This document shows positions 19,920 to 28,944 of a DNA stretch of 64,000 nt, piece by piece; position 1 is the stretch's first letter; each line of letters begins with the position of its first letter. The translations under genes and the position numbers were made by a program. Source of the DNA: Myxococcales bacterium (GTDB lineage Bacteria; Myxococcota_A; Polyangia; Polyangiales; JAFGIB01); the NCBI GenBank assembly GCA_029880325.1, contig JAOUOP010000017.1, positions 1 through 64,000 on the forward strand, given 5' to 3'. Under the pieces are notes generated by a model. That model saw only the letters and a program-made list of their open reading frames with translations. It did no database searches and was not told the DNA's origin.

Positions 19920-20854
19920 TCGCCAGCGCAAAGCTGAAAAACCTGGAAGCCCGCCATCGCGCCCTGCGCGGGCTGCGCGACTTCTTCGACGAGCGCGGCT
20001 TCATCGAGGTCGAGACCCCGACCCTGGTGCGCAGCCCCGGCACCGAGCTGCACATCGAAGCGCTCGAAGTGGTGGGCGCTGGCGAGCGGCGCTACCTGCA
20101 TCCGAGCCCCGAGTACGCCATGAAGCGTCTGCTCGCGGCCGGCATGACGCGCATCTTCCAGGTCTGCAAGGCCTATCGCCGCGGTGAACTCGGCCATCTG
20201 CACCAGCCCGAGTTCAGCATGCTCGAGTGGTACCGCAGCGAAGCCGGCTCCGAGGCGATGATCGCCGACACCGAGGCGCTGGTGGCGCGCCTGGCCGAGC
20301 TGCTGTGTGGCGAGGCGCGCATCGGGGGACAGCACGGACCCATCGACCTCAGCCCCCCGTGGCCACGCCTGGGCGTGCAACAGGCCTTCGAGCGTTTTGC
20401 CGGCACCGGCGCGGCGGACTTCGCGGCCCTGCTCGACGATGAGGAGCGCTTCTATCGGGTGCTTTTGGAGCACGTCGAACCCAGGCTCGGCGTGGGGCGA
20501 CCGACGGTGCTCGAGCGCTACCCGGCGCAGATGGCATCGCTGGCACGCCTGCGCAGCGACGACCCGAGCGTGGCCGACCGCTTCGAGGTCTACGTCGACG
20601 GCATCGAGTTATGCAACGGCTTCGGCGAACTTACCGACGCGGCCGAACAGCGCAGGCGCCTGCTCGCCGAGCAAGCCACGCGGCGCCAGAATGGCCAGCC
20701 CGACTACCCCATCGACGAGCGCTTTCTCAGCGCCCTGGAAGCGGGCATGCCCGAAAGCGGAGGCAATGCCCTGGGCCTCGATCGGCTGCTGATGCTGCTG
20801 CTCGGCACCCGCGACATCGCCGAGGTTTTGAGCTTCGACGACGCAGCGATTTGA
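19916..20854 (+). CDS. epmA: EF-P lysine aminoacylase (class II LysRS-like)
   Basis: 312 residues, a lysyl-tRNA synthetase catalytic domain without the anticodon-binding domain, as expected for EpmA/GenX/PoxA. Class II motif 2 is in IFQVCKAYRRGELG and motif 3 in GGNALGLDRLLM at the end. It attaches (R)-beta-lysine to the EF-P loop lysine. It starts at GTG, overlapping the efp stop by 4 bases, so production is coupled to its substrate. Confidence 0.93.
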   Translation: MIASAKLKNLEARHRALRGLRDFFDERGFIEVETPTLVRSPGTELHIEALEVVGAGERRYLHPSPEYAMKRLLAAGMTRIFQVCKAYRRGELGHLHQPEFSMLEWYRSEAGSEAMIADTEALVARLAELLCGEARIGGQHGPIDLSPPWPRLGVQQAFERFAGTGAADFAALLDDEERFYRVLLEHVEPRLGVGRPTVLERYPAQMASLARLRSDDPSVADRFEVYVDGIELCNGFGELTDAAEQRRRLLAEQATRRQNGQPDYPIDERFLSALEAGMPESGGNALGLDRLLMLLLGTRDIAEVLSFDDAAI

Positions 20855-20864
20855 ATGCACACGC

Positions 20865-21605
20865 TCAGTCCGGCTCGCCGCTGCCCTCGCACCCGCCCTC
20901 GTCGCAGCTGAGCGAGAGCTTGACCGAGCGGCCGGCGCCGGGCGCGTCAAAGGCGAAGCTGACGGAATCGCCGACGGTGACACCACTTGCGTCATAGGCT
21001 TGAATGTCGACCTCGCCGACCTCGTCACCGCTGAGCTCGCGCTCCAGATCGGGCACCAGTCGGTATTGGTCAGGACCGTCGCCGGTCATGCTGCACAGCA
21101 CTTCGGTCTCCAGCAAAAGCTCGCTGCCGTCGAAGCTCCAGGCGGTGATCCCGAAGTGATCGATGGCGGTGGAGTCGCAGCTGCCAAAGCCCAGGTCCCA
21201 ACGCAGCTGCAGGTGCGCCGGCGCCGCCGTGAGCTTGAATGCCGGGTCGACCACCACGGTGGTTCCGGCGCCCACCACGTCGACCTCGGTGGGTCCGGCC
21301 GCCAGGCTGTCCATGACCGGAATGCCTTCGGCGTCGAGACCGTAGAGCACGATCTCGTAGCTTCCGGGCGCCAGCGGTTCGAAACGCACCTGTCCGACCT
21401 CGCACTCCACCTCTTCGACCACGCGACCGCCATCGAGTTCGGCGCGGACGGCTGCGATGCCGAGGGACTGGCAATCCTTGCGATTGCCCAGCTCGAAAGG
21501 CGCGACCAGCACACCGCTGTCATCACCTTCGCCCATGTTGCAGCCCGCCCCCAGAAGGGCCACGAGACAAGCGAGGAAAAGACCCAAAATCCCAGAAAAA
21601 CGCAT
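20865..21605 (-). CDS. Lipoprotein with carboxypeptidase-regulatory-like beta domain
   Basis: 246 residues starting MRFSGILGLF, with signal and lipobox ALLGAGC. The body is beta-rich and acidic, with LAPGSYEIVLYGLDAEG resembling carboxypeptidase regulatory/prealbumin-like modules, plus paired Cys residues toward the end. It is probably an outer-membrane-attached surface protein. It stands convergent to epmA, 10 bases apart. No specific function recognised. Confidence 0.7.
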   Translation of the reverse strand: MRFSGILGLFLACLVALLGAGCNMGEGDDSGVLVAPFELGNRKDCQSLGIAAVRAELDGGRVVEEVECEVGQVRFEPLAPGSYEIVLYGLDAEGIPVMDSLAAGPTEVDVVGAGTTVVVDPAFKLTAAPAHLQLRWDLGFGSCDSTAIDHFGITAWSFDGSELLLETEVLCSMTGDGPDQYRLVPDLERELSGDEVGEVDIQAYDASGVTVGDSVSFAFDAPGAGRSVKLSLSCDEGGCEGSGEPD

Positions 21606-21679
21606 GTGCCAGCTCCCGTGAACGCAGGGCGCGTTCGCCGGAGCCAGCCTAGCCGGGCGCCCTGCTGGCGCCAAGAAAG

Positions 21680-22468
21680 CTACCGCTTGGCCGCTTCCCA
21701 CAGCGCGTCGAGTTCGGCGGACGACAGCGCGTCCAGATCCGCCCCCTGCTCTCGCGCGCGGGTTTCGACCGCCGCCACGCGCTCGGTGAAGCGCCCCAGC
21801 GTGCCGCGCAGGGCCGCTTCGGAGTCGATGCCGAGCTTGCGCGCGACGTTCGCCAGCGAAAAGAGCACGTCGCCCAGCTCTGCCTCCATGGCCTCGCGCT
21901 GGCCGGCCGCGACCGCCGTGTCGAATTCCGCCAGTTCTTCGTCGAGCTTCTGCCGCGGACCTGTGGCGTCCGGCCAGTCGAAACCCACGCGGGCCGCCTT
22001 TTCGCCCACGCGCTGGGCCCTTAGCAGCGACGGCAGCGCCACCGGCACGCCGTCGAGCACGCCGCGCCCGGCTTTTTCGCGCGCCTTGATCGCCTCCCAA
22101 TTGGCCACCACCTGCTCGGAGCCCTCCACCTGCACGTCACCGAAGACATGGGGATGACGCCGAATCAGCTTGTCGCAGATGCCGCCCACCACGTCGTCGA
22201 CGCCGAAACCGCCGCTGCCGGTGCTGAGTGCGGATTGAAAGACGATCTGCAGCAGGAGATCGCCCAGCTCTTCGCACAGGGCCTCGGGATCGCCGCGATC
22301 GATGGCGTCGACGACCTCGTGGGCCTCCTCGATGACGTAGGGGCGCAGGCTCTCCAGGGTCTGCTCCCGATCCCAGGGGCAGCCACCGGGGGCCAGCAGG
22401 CGCTGCATGATCTCGACCAACCGTGGTAGGGTGCGGCCATCCTGAGCTGTGGACTGGCGACTGGACAT
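21680..22468 (-). CDS. mazG: Nucleoside triphosphate pyrophosphohydrolase MazG
   Basis: 262 residues, standard two-repeat MazG length. The N-terminal motif GGCPWDREQTLESLRPYVIEE and EELGDLLLQIVF carry the Mg-binding Glu and Asp residues, and a second EELAEF / EAELGDVLFSL repeat follows. It hydrolyses non-canonical NTPs to NMP and PPi. It is divergent from the TetR-type gene, with 87 bases between the starts. Confidence 0.95.
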   Translation of the reverse strand: MSSRQSTAQDGRTLPRLVEIMQRLLAPGGCPWDREQTLESLRPYVIEEAHEVVDAIDRGDPEALCEELGDLLLQIVFQSALSTGSGGFGVDDVVGGICDKLIRRHPHVFGDVQVEGSEQVVANWEAIKAREKAGRGVLDGVPVALPSLLRAQRVGEKAARVGFDWPDATGPRQKLDEELAEFDTAVAAGQREAMEAELGDVLFSLANVARKLGIDSEAALRGTLGRFTERVAAVETRAREQGADLDALSSAELDALWEAAKR

Positions 22469-22555
22469 CGAATCCGTCTACCACGCCCGCTGCGCATTTC
22501 GAAAGCGCGTAGCTGTCCCGGCGGCGGCCTTCTCCCCCCTCCTCCGAAGCAAGCG

Positions 22556-23179
22556 ATGGGCTACAAAAAATCCAAGGTCAGCATCGCGAGCATCGTGGAG
22601 GCGGGAATGCGCGTGCTGGCCCGGCAGGGCTACGCGCGAACCAGCCTGATGGACATCGCCAACGAAGTCGGCATGTCCAAGGGTGCGGTGCACTACCACT
22701 TCCCGACCAAGGAAGCCTTGATGGCCAAGGTGCTGCAAACCGCCTGCGACACCGTGGCCGATCGCGCGCTCGAAGCCTGGACCGAAGTCGACAGCCCCAA
22801 CGACGCCCTGCGCTCGGCCCTGCGAACCCTGTGGCGCGTGCGCGCCGGGCTGTCGGACGAGGCCAAGGTCGTCGCCGACCTGCTGGCCCAGAGCCTGCAC
22901 GACGAGAGCCTGCGCGCCCCGCTGGCCGAGTACTACCGCTTTGCCGCCGCCCAGGTGGAGCAGCACCTGGGCGGTCACTTCCGCGCCCTCGGCGCCACCC
23001 CCAGGATGCCCATCGAGCGCATCCCGCGCCTGCTGCACGCCATCCTCGACGGCATGTTGATGCAGAAGATCGTCGACTCCGATGCGATCGACGAAGAGTA
23101 CGTGCTGGATGTGCTCGAAGCGCTGGCCCTGTCGCTGCTGGACTTCGGCCCGCCGACCGAGCCTCCCGCGCCCGGCTAG
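22556..23179 (+). CDS. TetR/AcrR family transcriptional regulator
   Basis: 207 residues. The N-terminal helix-turn-helix MDIANEVGMSKGAVHYHFPTKEAL (about residues 35-58) is typical of TetR; the C-terminal domain is helical and ligand-specific. The ABC transporter operon starts 22 bases downstream on the same strand and is a natural candidate target. The TAG stop is part of a CTAG followed by a fragment of TIR element B. Confidence 0.9.
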   Translation: MGYKKSKVSIASIVEAGMRVLARQGYARTSLMDIANEVGMSKGAVHYHFPTKEALMAKVLQTACDTVADRALEAWTEVDSPNDALRSALRTLWRVRAGLSDEAKVVADLLAQSLHDESLRAPLAEYYRFAAAQVEQHLGGHFRALGATPRMPIERIPRLLHAILDGMLMQKIVDSDAIDEEYVLDVLEALALSLLDFGPPTEPPAPG

Positions 23180-23197
23180 TCACCTGTGTCGGTAGTT
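23176..23197 (+). repeat. Solo end of TIR element B (B3)
   Basis: The first 22 bases match the left end of elements B1 and B2 exactly (CTAGTCACCTGTGTCGGTAG and two more). The match stops 4 bases before the start codon of the ABC ATPase gene. The CTAG supplies the stop of the TetR gene. It looks like a truncated insertion and forms almost the whole leader of the downstream gene. Confidence 0.8.
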
Positions 23198-23201
23198 CCC
23201 C

Positions 23202-23954
23202 ATGCTGGAGCTGCGCCAGGTCCACAAGAGCTTCGACGGCGTGGCCGCCATACGCGGCGTGGATCTCGAGGTCCAGGCCCGTGAGACCCTGGCGTTGATC
23301 GGCGAAAGCGGCTGCGGCAAGTCGACGCTGCTGCGCATGTGGGTGGGCCTGGTCGAGCCCGACGGCGGCGATGTGATCTTCGATGGAGAGCCCCTGGACC
23401 GCGGCAACCTGCAGGCGCTGCGGTTGCGCATGGGTTATGTGATCCAGGAGGGCGGACTTTTCCCGCACCTCAGCGCCCGCGACAACACGGCGCTGATGGC
23501 GCGGCAACTCGGTTGGCCTGCCGATCGCATCGCAGCGCGCGTGGAGGTCCTGCGCGAGCTGACGCGGCTACCGGCCGCGGCCCTCGGACGCTACCCGGGC
23601 GAGTTGTCCGGGGGTCAACGCCAGCGCGTGAGCCTGATGCGCGCGCTGATGCTCGACCCCGACGTGCTCTTGCTCGACGAGCCCCTGGGCGCCCTCGACC
23701 CCATCACGCGCAGCGAGCTACAGCGGGAGCTGCGCGAAATCGTGGGGCAGCTGGGCAAGACCGCGGTGCTGGTCACCCACGATCTCTTCGAGGCGGACTT
23801 TCTCGGCGACCGCGTGGCGCTGATGCGCGAGGGTGAGATCGTGCAGCAGGGCACCCTCGACCAACTGATAGACAAGCCCAGCGAGCCCTTCGTCGCGCGC
23901 TTCATCGAAGCCCAGCAGCGCCCCACGCGTCGCGAGACCGGAGCGACGCGATGA
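23202..23954 (+). CDS. Osmoprotectant/quaternary amine-type ABC transporter, ATP-binding protein
   Basis: 250 residues. Walker A GESGCGKST near residue 33, Q-loop YVIQEGGLFPHL, signature LSGGQRQR near 137, Walker B DVLLLDEPLGALDP and the H-loop VLVTHD are all intact. It closely resembles OpuCA/ProV-type subunits but lacks C-terminal CBS domains, so gating by ionic strength through CBS is unlikely. It overlaps the next gene by ATGA. Its leader contains a fragment of TIR element B. Substrate (glycine betaine, choline or similar) is inferred from the partner protein. Confidence 0.88.
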   Translation: MLELRQVHKSFDGVAAIRGVDLEVQARETLALIGESGCGKSTLLRMWVGLVEPDGGDVIFDGEPLDRGNLQALRLRMGYVIQEGGLFPHLSARDNTALMARQLGWPADRIAARVEVLRELTRLPAAALGRYPGELSGGQRQRVSLMRALMLDPDVLLLDEPLGALDPITRSELQRELREIVGQLGKTAVLVTHDLFEADFLGDRVALMREGEIVQQGTLDQLIDKPSEPFVARFIEAQQRPTRRETGATR

Positions 23955-25459
23955 AGCGCGAGGCCTTGGCCACACTCGCACTGTGCTCAATGCTCGGCTG
24001 CGCCAGCGAGCCCGCCGCCAGCGTCACCGTAGGCTCCAAAAAATTCACAGAGTCGGTGGTCCTCGGCGAGCTCGCCTCCCACATGATCGAAGACGCCGGT
24101 ATGGGCGCGCGCCATCGGCCGGAGCTCGGCGGCACGCGCATCCTGTGGAAGGCACTGCGCATGGGCGAAATCGACGTCTACCCCGACTACAGCGGCACGT
24201 TGGCGGTCGAGATCCTCGGCGGCCGCGTCGCGACCGACCACGCCGCACTGTCACAAGCCCTGGCGAAGCAGGGCGTGGTACTGGGCAAGCCGCTGGGCTT
24301 CGAAAACACCTACGCCATCGGCATGCGCGAAGAGAACGCCGCGCGCCTGGGCATCCGCAGCATCTCGGATCTGAAGGCCCATCCCGAGCTGCGCTACGGC
24401 CTGACCGCCGAATTTCTAGACCGCAAAGACGGCTGGCCGGGACTCTCCCGGGCCTACGGCCTGACCCCGCGCGAAGTTCGCGGCCTCGACCACGACCTGG
24501 CCTACCGCGGCCTTGAAGCCGCCAGCTTTGAAGTCACCGACGTCTACACCACCGACGCCGACATCGACTACTACAAGCTACGGGTGCTCGAGGACGACCG
24601 CGGCTACTTCCCCGAGTACCGCGCCATGATGGTCTACCGCGCGGACTTCGTACGCGCGCAGCCCGAGGCCCACGCCGCCATCGAACGCCTGGCCAACCGC
24701 ATCGACGCAACAACCATGCGCCGTCTCAACTATCAGGTAAAGCTCGAGAAGCGCAGCGAAGCGGCGGTGGCGGCCGGCTTCGTCGCCGAACACTTCGAGA
24801 CCCGGCCGCGCGCTGCTGGCCCCGGAAGCGCTCACAGCCCCGGTCGCGGTGAGCGCCTGCTGCGCCACGGCAGTCAGCACCTGACGCTGGTGGCGATCTC
24901 GCTGCTAGCCGCCATCGCAGTGGCCCTGCCCCTGGGCATCGTGGCCGCACGTCGGCGGCGCCTGGGCCAGCTCATCATCGGCGTGGTCGGCGTGCTGCAG
25001 ACCATCCCCTCGCTGGCGCTGCTGGTCTTCATGATCCCACTCTTCGGCATCGGCGCCAGCCCAGCCATCGCCGCGCTCTTCGTCTACAGCCTGCTTCCAA
25101 TCGTACGCAACACCCACGCCGGCCTGAGCCAGCTGCCACTGGCCACACTGGAGTCGGCCAGCGCCATGGGCCTGAGCGACACGGCGCGGCTCTGCCTGGT
25201 GGAGCTACCGCTTGCGGCGCCCTCGATCCTGGCGGGCATCAAGACGGCGGCTGTCATCAACGTGGGCACCGCCACCCTGGGCGCCCTGATCGGCGCCGGC
25301 GGCTTCGGACAGCCGATCCTGACCGGCATCCGCCTCGATGACCACGCGCTGATCCTGGAGGGCGCGATTCCGGCGGCCGTGCTCGCGGTGGTCGCCTCGC
25401 TGCTCTTCGACGGCCTCGAGCGACTGCTGGTCTCGCCGGGCCTGCGCATCGGTCGATAG
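23951..25459 (+). CDS. ABC transporter substrate-binding domain fused to permease (osmoprotectant type)
   Basis: 502 residues. The first 285 form an OpuAC/OsmX-type substrate-binding domain with lipoprotein-like signal (LCSMLGCAS), the motif VTVGSKKFTESVVLGELA and WKALRMGEIDVYPDYSGT. The C-terminal 200 residues are a binding-protein-dependent permease with about five to six helices and the EAA-type loop ESASAMGLSDTARLCLVELPLA. Binding domain first and membrane domain second differs from ProWX/OpuCB-CC separate subunits. With the upstream ATPase it makes a complete two-gene importer for compatible solutes. Substrate is inferred. Confidence 0.87.
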   Translation: MKREALATLALCSMLGCASEPAASVTVGSKKFTESVVLGELASHMIEDAGMGARHRPELGGTRILWKALRMGEIDVYPDYSGTLAVEILGGRVATDHAALSQALAKQGVVLGKPLGFENTYAIGMREENAARLGIRSISDLKAHPELRYGLTAEFLDRKDGWPGLSRAYGLTPREVRGLDHDLAYRGLEAASFEVTDVYTTDADIDYYKLRVLEDDRGYFPEYRAMMVYRADFVRAQPEAHAAIERLANRIDATTMRRLNYQVKLEKRSEAAVAAGFVAEHFETRPRAAGPGSAHSPGRGERLLRHGSQHLTLVAISLLAAIAVALPLGIVAARRRRLGQLIIGVVGVLQTIPSLALLVFMIPLFGIGASPAIAALFVYSLLPIVRNTHAGLSQLPLATLESASAMGLSDTARLCLVELPLAAPSILAGIKTAAVINVGTATLGALIGAGGFGQPILTGIRLDDHALILEGAIPAAVLAVVASLLFDGLERLLVSPGLRIGR

Positions 25460-25754
25460 GGGTTCGCAGCAGGGCCGGGGAGGACTTCCGCCGCCACCAG
25501 GAAGAAATCGTGCGTTACTGCGCCGCGGAGGCCGGATTTGAACGCACGGGCGCAATGGCACAGGGGAGCAAAGAAAATTTCGGCAACCGACAACGGAAGC
25601 AACCCAATGGAGGTCCGAACGACGGGGTCCACCTCTCAACTCCTTTGCGCCCCTGCGCCTTTGCGCCTTTGCATTGAAACTGGAAACCTATCAGCCTTCA
25701 CGACCCACGCCTGCCAAGCGCCCCTCCTTGGTTCCGGCTCCGCCGGCTTGGGGT
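25460..25754. other. Intergenic, no gene
   Basis: 295 bases between the transporter and element A2. It contains short C-rich repeats of the type CTTTGCGCCCCTGCGCC but no credible frame or hairpin. Confidence 0.4.
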
Positions 25755-25922
25755 CTAGATGTGCTCGGCGGGAGTGCTGAGCCGATGATCGGGGTCGATA
25801 CGATGGCAGATGCAAGGACGGCCTCCGCCGGAATACTCCGTGTATTTTTAGGGGACCGGACGCCGCAGCTGGCGCCGTAGCGGTCCCGAGAGCGGATCAT
25901 GACTCCCGCCGAGCACATCTAG
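25755..25922 (+). mobile_element. TIR element family A, copy A2
   Basis: 168 bases, CTAG at both ends, inverted repeats CTAGATGTGCTCGGCGGGAG and complement. The interior matches A1 in reverse orientation with few substitutions. It shares its right CTAG with element B2. Confidence 0.85.
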
Positions 25923-26099
25923 TCACCTGTGTCGGTAGTCTCGGGTAAAACTCGGCGAGCAATCGGCGGCCCTCGGCGTGGCGAATCGACGAAGGACATA
26001 CAGAGTATATTCGAGGAGATAGCCCGAAGGGCGGTCGACGCGGCGAGGGCCGGCGAGGGCCAGCGAGTTTTGCCCAAGACTACCGACACAGGCGACCAG
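25919..26099 (+). mobile_element. TIR element family B, copy B2
   Basis: 181 bases, nearly identical to B1 in the same orientation. The left CTAG is shared with A2. At the right end CTAG has changed to CCAG and one T to C in the repeat, so this copy may no longer be mobile. Confidence 0.85.
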
Positions 26100-26152
26100 A
26101 GCGGCGAAACCATCGTCGCCGTCACCGCCCAGAGGTCGGAGCAGGCTCGAGG

Positions 26153-26770
26153 CTAGAACGAGGAGCCCGGCTGCTGGAGAAACGCTTCTTCCTCGGGCGT
26201 CGAGGGCCGCCCCAGGATCGCATTGCGGTGCGGAAAGCGCCCGAAGCGCGCCACGATGTCGCGGTGCTGGATCGCAAAGCGCAGATTGGCGTCGAGGCCC
26301 AAAGCCCTCGCCTCGGCGCCCAGCGCGTCGCAAAAGCGTGAGAAAAGCTCCACGCAGCGTTCCTGCATCGCCAGACGCTCATCATGCATCAGGGGCATGT
26401 AGAGAAAGACGCGTTCGCTGAACCCTAACTCAGTATCATCACCGCGCGCGATGCCCTCGAGGGCGGCTTCGACCGCCTGGGCATCGGTCTCGAACATCAC
26501 GGGCGTGCCGCGACCGAGATTGCGCGAAAACTGATCGAGCACGATCACATAGGCGAGCAAGCTCCGGGGTTCACAGCGCCAGTGCTCGCGTTCCCGAGCG
26601 ATGATACCCTGGCGTAGGGCTCCGAAGCGTGTCTCGATTTCGTGGTCGAAGTCCGCATCCTTCTGAAACCAACGCCGCCGCGCTGCGTCACCGGCCAGTC
26701 CCCGCCCGTCAAGTGGCCCAAACCAGAAGCCGAGCACTTCAGCGATTTGGCTATGATCATGTGCTTGCAT
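26153..26770 (-). CDS. DUF924 family protein
   Basis: 205 residues with the family hallmarks: EVLGFWFGPL near the start, RWFQKDADFD, YVIVLDQFSRNLGRGT, and FLYMPLMHDE with an HRDIVARFGRFPHRNAILGR tail. DUF924 proteins are all-helical with TPR-like fold and no established biochemical role. It is convergent with elements A2/B2 and divergent from the acyltransferase gene. Confidence 0.9.
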   Translation of the reverse strand: MQAHDHSQIAEVLGFWFGPLDGRGLAGDAARRRWFQKDADFDHEIETRFGALRQGIIAREREHWRCEPRSLLAYVIVLDQFSRNLGRGTPVMFETDAQAVEAALEGIARGDDTELGFSERVFLYMPLMHDERLAMQERCVELFSRFCDALGAEARALGLDANLRFAIQHRDIVARFGRFPHRNAILGRPSTPEEEAFLQQPGSSF

Positions 26771-26842
26771 TTGGGCATTGTGGCTTTCGGGCCGAGCCTC
26801 CGCAAGCCGGCGACTTCCTTCCCCGGCGCATGATCTGAAGAC

Positions 26843-28867
26843 TTGTCGCCGACAACTGTGCTACCAAGCGGGCCCGGTAGTCTCGTGACAAGGGCGAATC
26901 TTCCAAGCGCAGCTGGGCGAGGTGAAGCTCCCGCGCCTCCGCAACCGGCGTGCGGCGTCGGACCGGCAACCCAGGGGCCAGCGACCCGGTATCGACCGGA
27001 GATCGATGGCCTGCGTGCCCTGGCAGTCCTGCCAGTGCTGCTCTTTCACGCAGAACTCTCCGCCTTCGCAGGCGGTTTCGTCGGCGTCGACGTTTTCTTC
27101 GTCATCTCCGGCTATCTGATCACGCGCAACATTCGCAGTGCCATCGAAGCCGGTGATTGGTCGTTTCTGGGTTTCTACGCCCGCCGGGCCCGCCGTCTCT
27201 TGCCGGCGCTTTTCAGCACCATCGCCGTGACCTTCGTGGCGGGCGCCTGTTTCTTGTCCCCCGAACACCTGGCGAACTTGGGTCGCGCAACCCTGTGCGC
27301 CGTGACATCGAGCAGCAACGTGCTGTTTTGGATCGAATCGGGCTACTTCGACGACAGTGCTCGGCTCAAGCCGCTGTTGCATACGTGGTCACTCGGGGTC
27401 GAGGAACAGTTCTACCTGCTGTGGCCGGCGATGATCTACGGCCTGGCCAAGCTGCGCGCGCGTTCGGCCATGATGATTGGCCTGTTGACCGTGCTGGTCG
27501 CTTCGCTTGTGGCAGCCCAGTGGATGCTGCCCAGGGATTCAGCGGCCGCGTTTTTTCTTACGCCATTTCGCATGTGCGAATTTGCGCTCGGTGCGCTCTG
27601 CCTGCACCTGCCCGATGCGGAGCGCCTCAGTAGCAGCCCATGGCGCTTCGTTCGTGCGGCCATGGCGCCTCTCGGACTGGGGCTCATCGGCATCGCGGTC
27701 ATGACGTTCGACGCGGGCACCCCGTTTCCCGGCGTGAGTTCGATGCTGCCATGCCTCGGCGCCGCACTCTGCATCGCTGGCGGAGGCCGGGGCCTCGGGG
27801 CCCGGCTGCTGCAGCTGCCGCTACTTGCAGGACTGGGCACAATCTCGTACTCGGTCTACCTGGTTCACTGGCCGCTGATGACGCTTGCGGACTACGTCGC
27901 GACAGGCCCTGCGAGCCCATGGCGTCCGGCGATTTTACTCACTGCTTCCATCGTCCTGGGCTATTTGCAATTTGCCCTGATCGAACAACCGCTGCGCTAC
28001 GGACGTGAACCCACCGCCGCACGGCGTCCGTGGCGCTTTGCGGCGGCGCTCTTTGCGTGTGCGCTGGGGATTGCGTCCGCGGGCGCGCTGGCATGGGGGC
28101 AGGATGGATGGCCCTGGCGGTCGGAGTCCGAGCTGCAGCGTCTGTCGGCGGCGCTGCAAACGGCGACCCGTACCAGGGTGGAGCGACTGAACTGCATCGC
28201 CAGGGGCGACTGCACCGCAGCACCCGATTCCGAGCGAGTGCTGGTCATCGGCGATAGCTTCGCCCAGGACTACCTCATGGTGCTGGCCAGTGCCTATCCC
28301 GAGTACCGCTTCGAGGCGCTAATCGAGAGCGGGTGTCCACCGCTGCCGGACTGCGTCGACCCGAAGTGGAAGCCCGACAAGCGGGTGCGCTGTTCCCACT
28401 TCCGCAGGAAGGTTCACACGCGGCTCGACCGAGGCCTCGGCGATTACGCAGCCGTGGTCGTCGGATTGCGCTGGCGGCCCTTGTATTACAAGCAGCTTCC
28501 CGGATTTCTAAAGGAACTGGAGCAATCGGCCGCGCGTCGCATTCTGCTCGTCGGTGCCAAGGCCCGCATCGCCGGTGGGGCGAGCAAGCTCGTGGCCGTA
28601 AGTTCGGATTTGCGTTCCTTTGCCGTACTCGCGGCTGCAGCTACCAATCGCAAGCAGAAAGAACGTGTCGGGCGCGTGCTCGCGCGAATCTCCAGGCGAA
28701 GCGAGCGCACGGAGTTCATCGATATCTCACAGGCCCAGTGCAAAGACACCTGCGGCAACCTCGCAGATGACGGGCATCCGATCGTCTACGATAACGTGCA
28801 CTTCACCGTCGAAGGCGCCCAATACGTGGGAAGGCGCCTCCGAGAGCTGCGCGGGGGGCGCTTGTAG
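26843..28867 (+). CDS. Acyltransferase-3 / SGNH (OafB-like) membrane acetyltransferase
   Basis: About 674 residues from TTG 26843; a later GTG near 26885 is possible. Residues about 50-410 are an acyltransferase-3 domain with the start RYRPEIDGLRALAVLPVLLFHA (catalytic-type Arg/Asp and His), GFVGVDVFFVISGYLI, and about ten helices. The C-terminal about 200 residues carry the SGNH hydrolase motif VLVIGDSFAQDY and a late DNVHFTVEGA with the His. Proteins of this build O-acetylate lipopolysaccharide, capsule or other cell-surface glycans. No sugar-biosynthesis genes adjoin it, so the acceptor is unknown. Confidence 0.88.
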   Translation: MSPTTVLPSGPGSLVTRANLPSAAGRGEAPAPPQPACGVGPATQGPATRYRPEIDGLRALAVLPVLLFHAELSAFAGGFVGVDVFFVISGYLITRNIRSAIEAGDWSFLGFYARRARRLLPALFSTIAVTFVAGACFLSPEHLANLGRATLCAVTSSSNVLFWIESGYFDDSARLKPLLHTWSLGVEEQFYLLWPAMIYGLAKLRARSAMMIGLLTVLVASLVAAQWMLPRDSAAAFFLTPFRMCEFALGALCLHLPDAERLSSSPWRFVRAAMAPLGLGLIGIAVMTFDAGTPFPGVSSMLPCLGAALCIAGGGRGLGARLLQLPLLAGLGTISYSVYLVHWPLMTLADYVATGPASPWRPAILLTASIVLGYLQFALIEQPLRYGREPTAARRPWRFAAALFACALGIASAGALAWGQDGWPWRSESELQRLSAALQTATRTRVERLNCIARGDCTAAPDSERVLVIGDSFAQDYLMVLASAYPEYRFEALIESGCPPLPDCVDPKWKPDKRVRCSHFRRKVHTRLDRGLGDYAAVVVGLRWRPLYYKQLPGFLKELEQSAARRILLVGAKARIAGGASKLVAVSSDLRSFAVLAAAATNRKQKERVGRVLARISRRSERTEFIDISQAQCKDTCGNLADDGHPIVYDNVHFTVEGAQYVGRRLRELRGGRL

Positions 28868-28870
28868 CCT

Positions 28871-28899
28871 ACATGTCGTAGTCCTGAACGTTCTGCCGC
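28871..28899 (+). repeat. Insertion-sequence end motif, copy 1
   Basis: 29 bases beginning ACATGTCGT and ending AACGTTCTGCCGC. The same motif, 24 of 29 bases identical, occurs at 34856-34884. Each copy lies directly beside a decayed transposase gene, so I read it as one terminus of a shared insertion-sequence family. Confidence 0.5.
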
Positions 28900-28944
28900 A
28901 AATCAGCCCTGAAATTCCACAAATCTCAGGCTCCTCTGTGGGCG

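Noticed and set aside
17286..26099. REP/BIME elements of a RAYT transposase considered for families A-C
   Set aside because: The inverted repeats are terminal and 20-38 bases long, with about 120 bases of unique interior, unlike short REP hairpins; no RAYT gene is present in the window.
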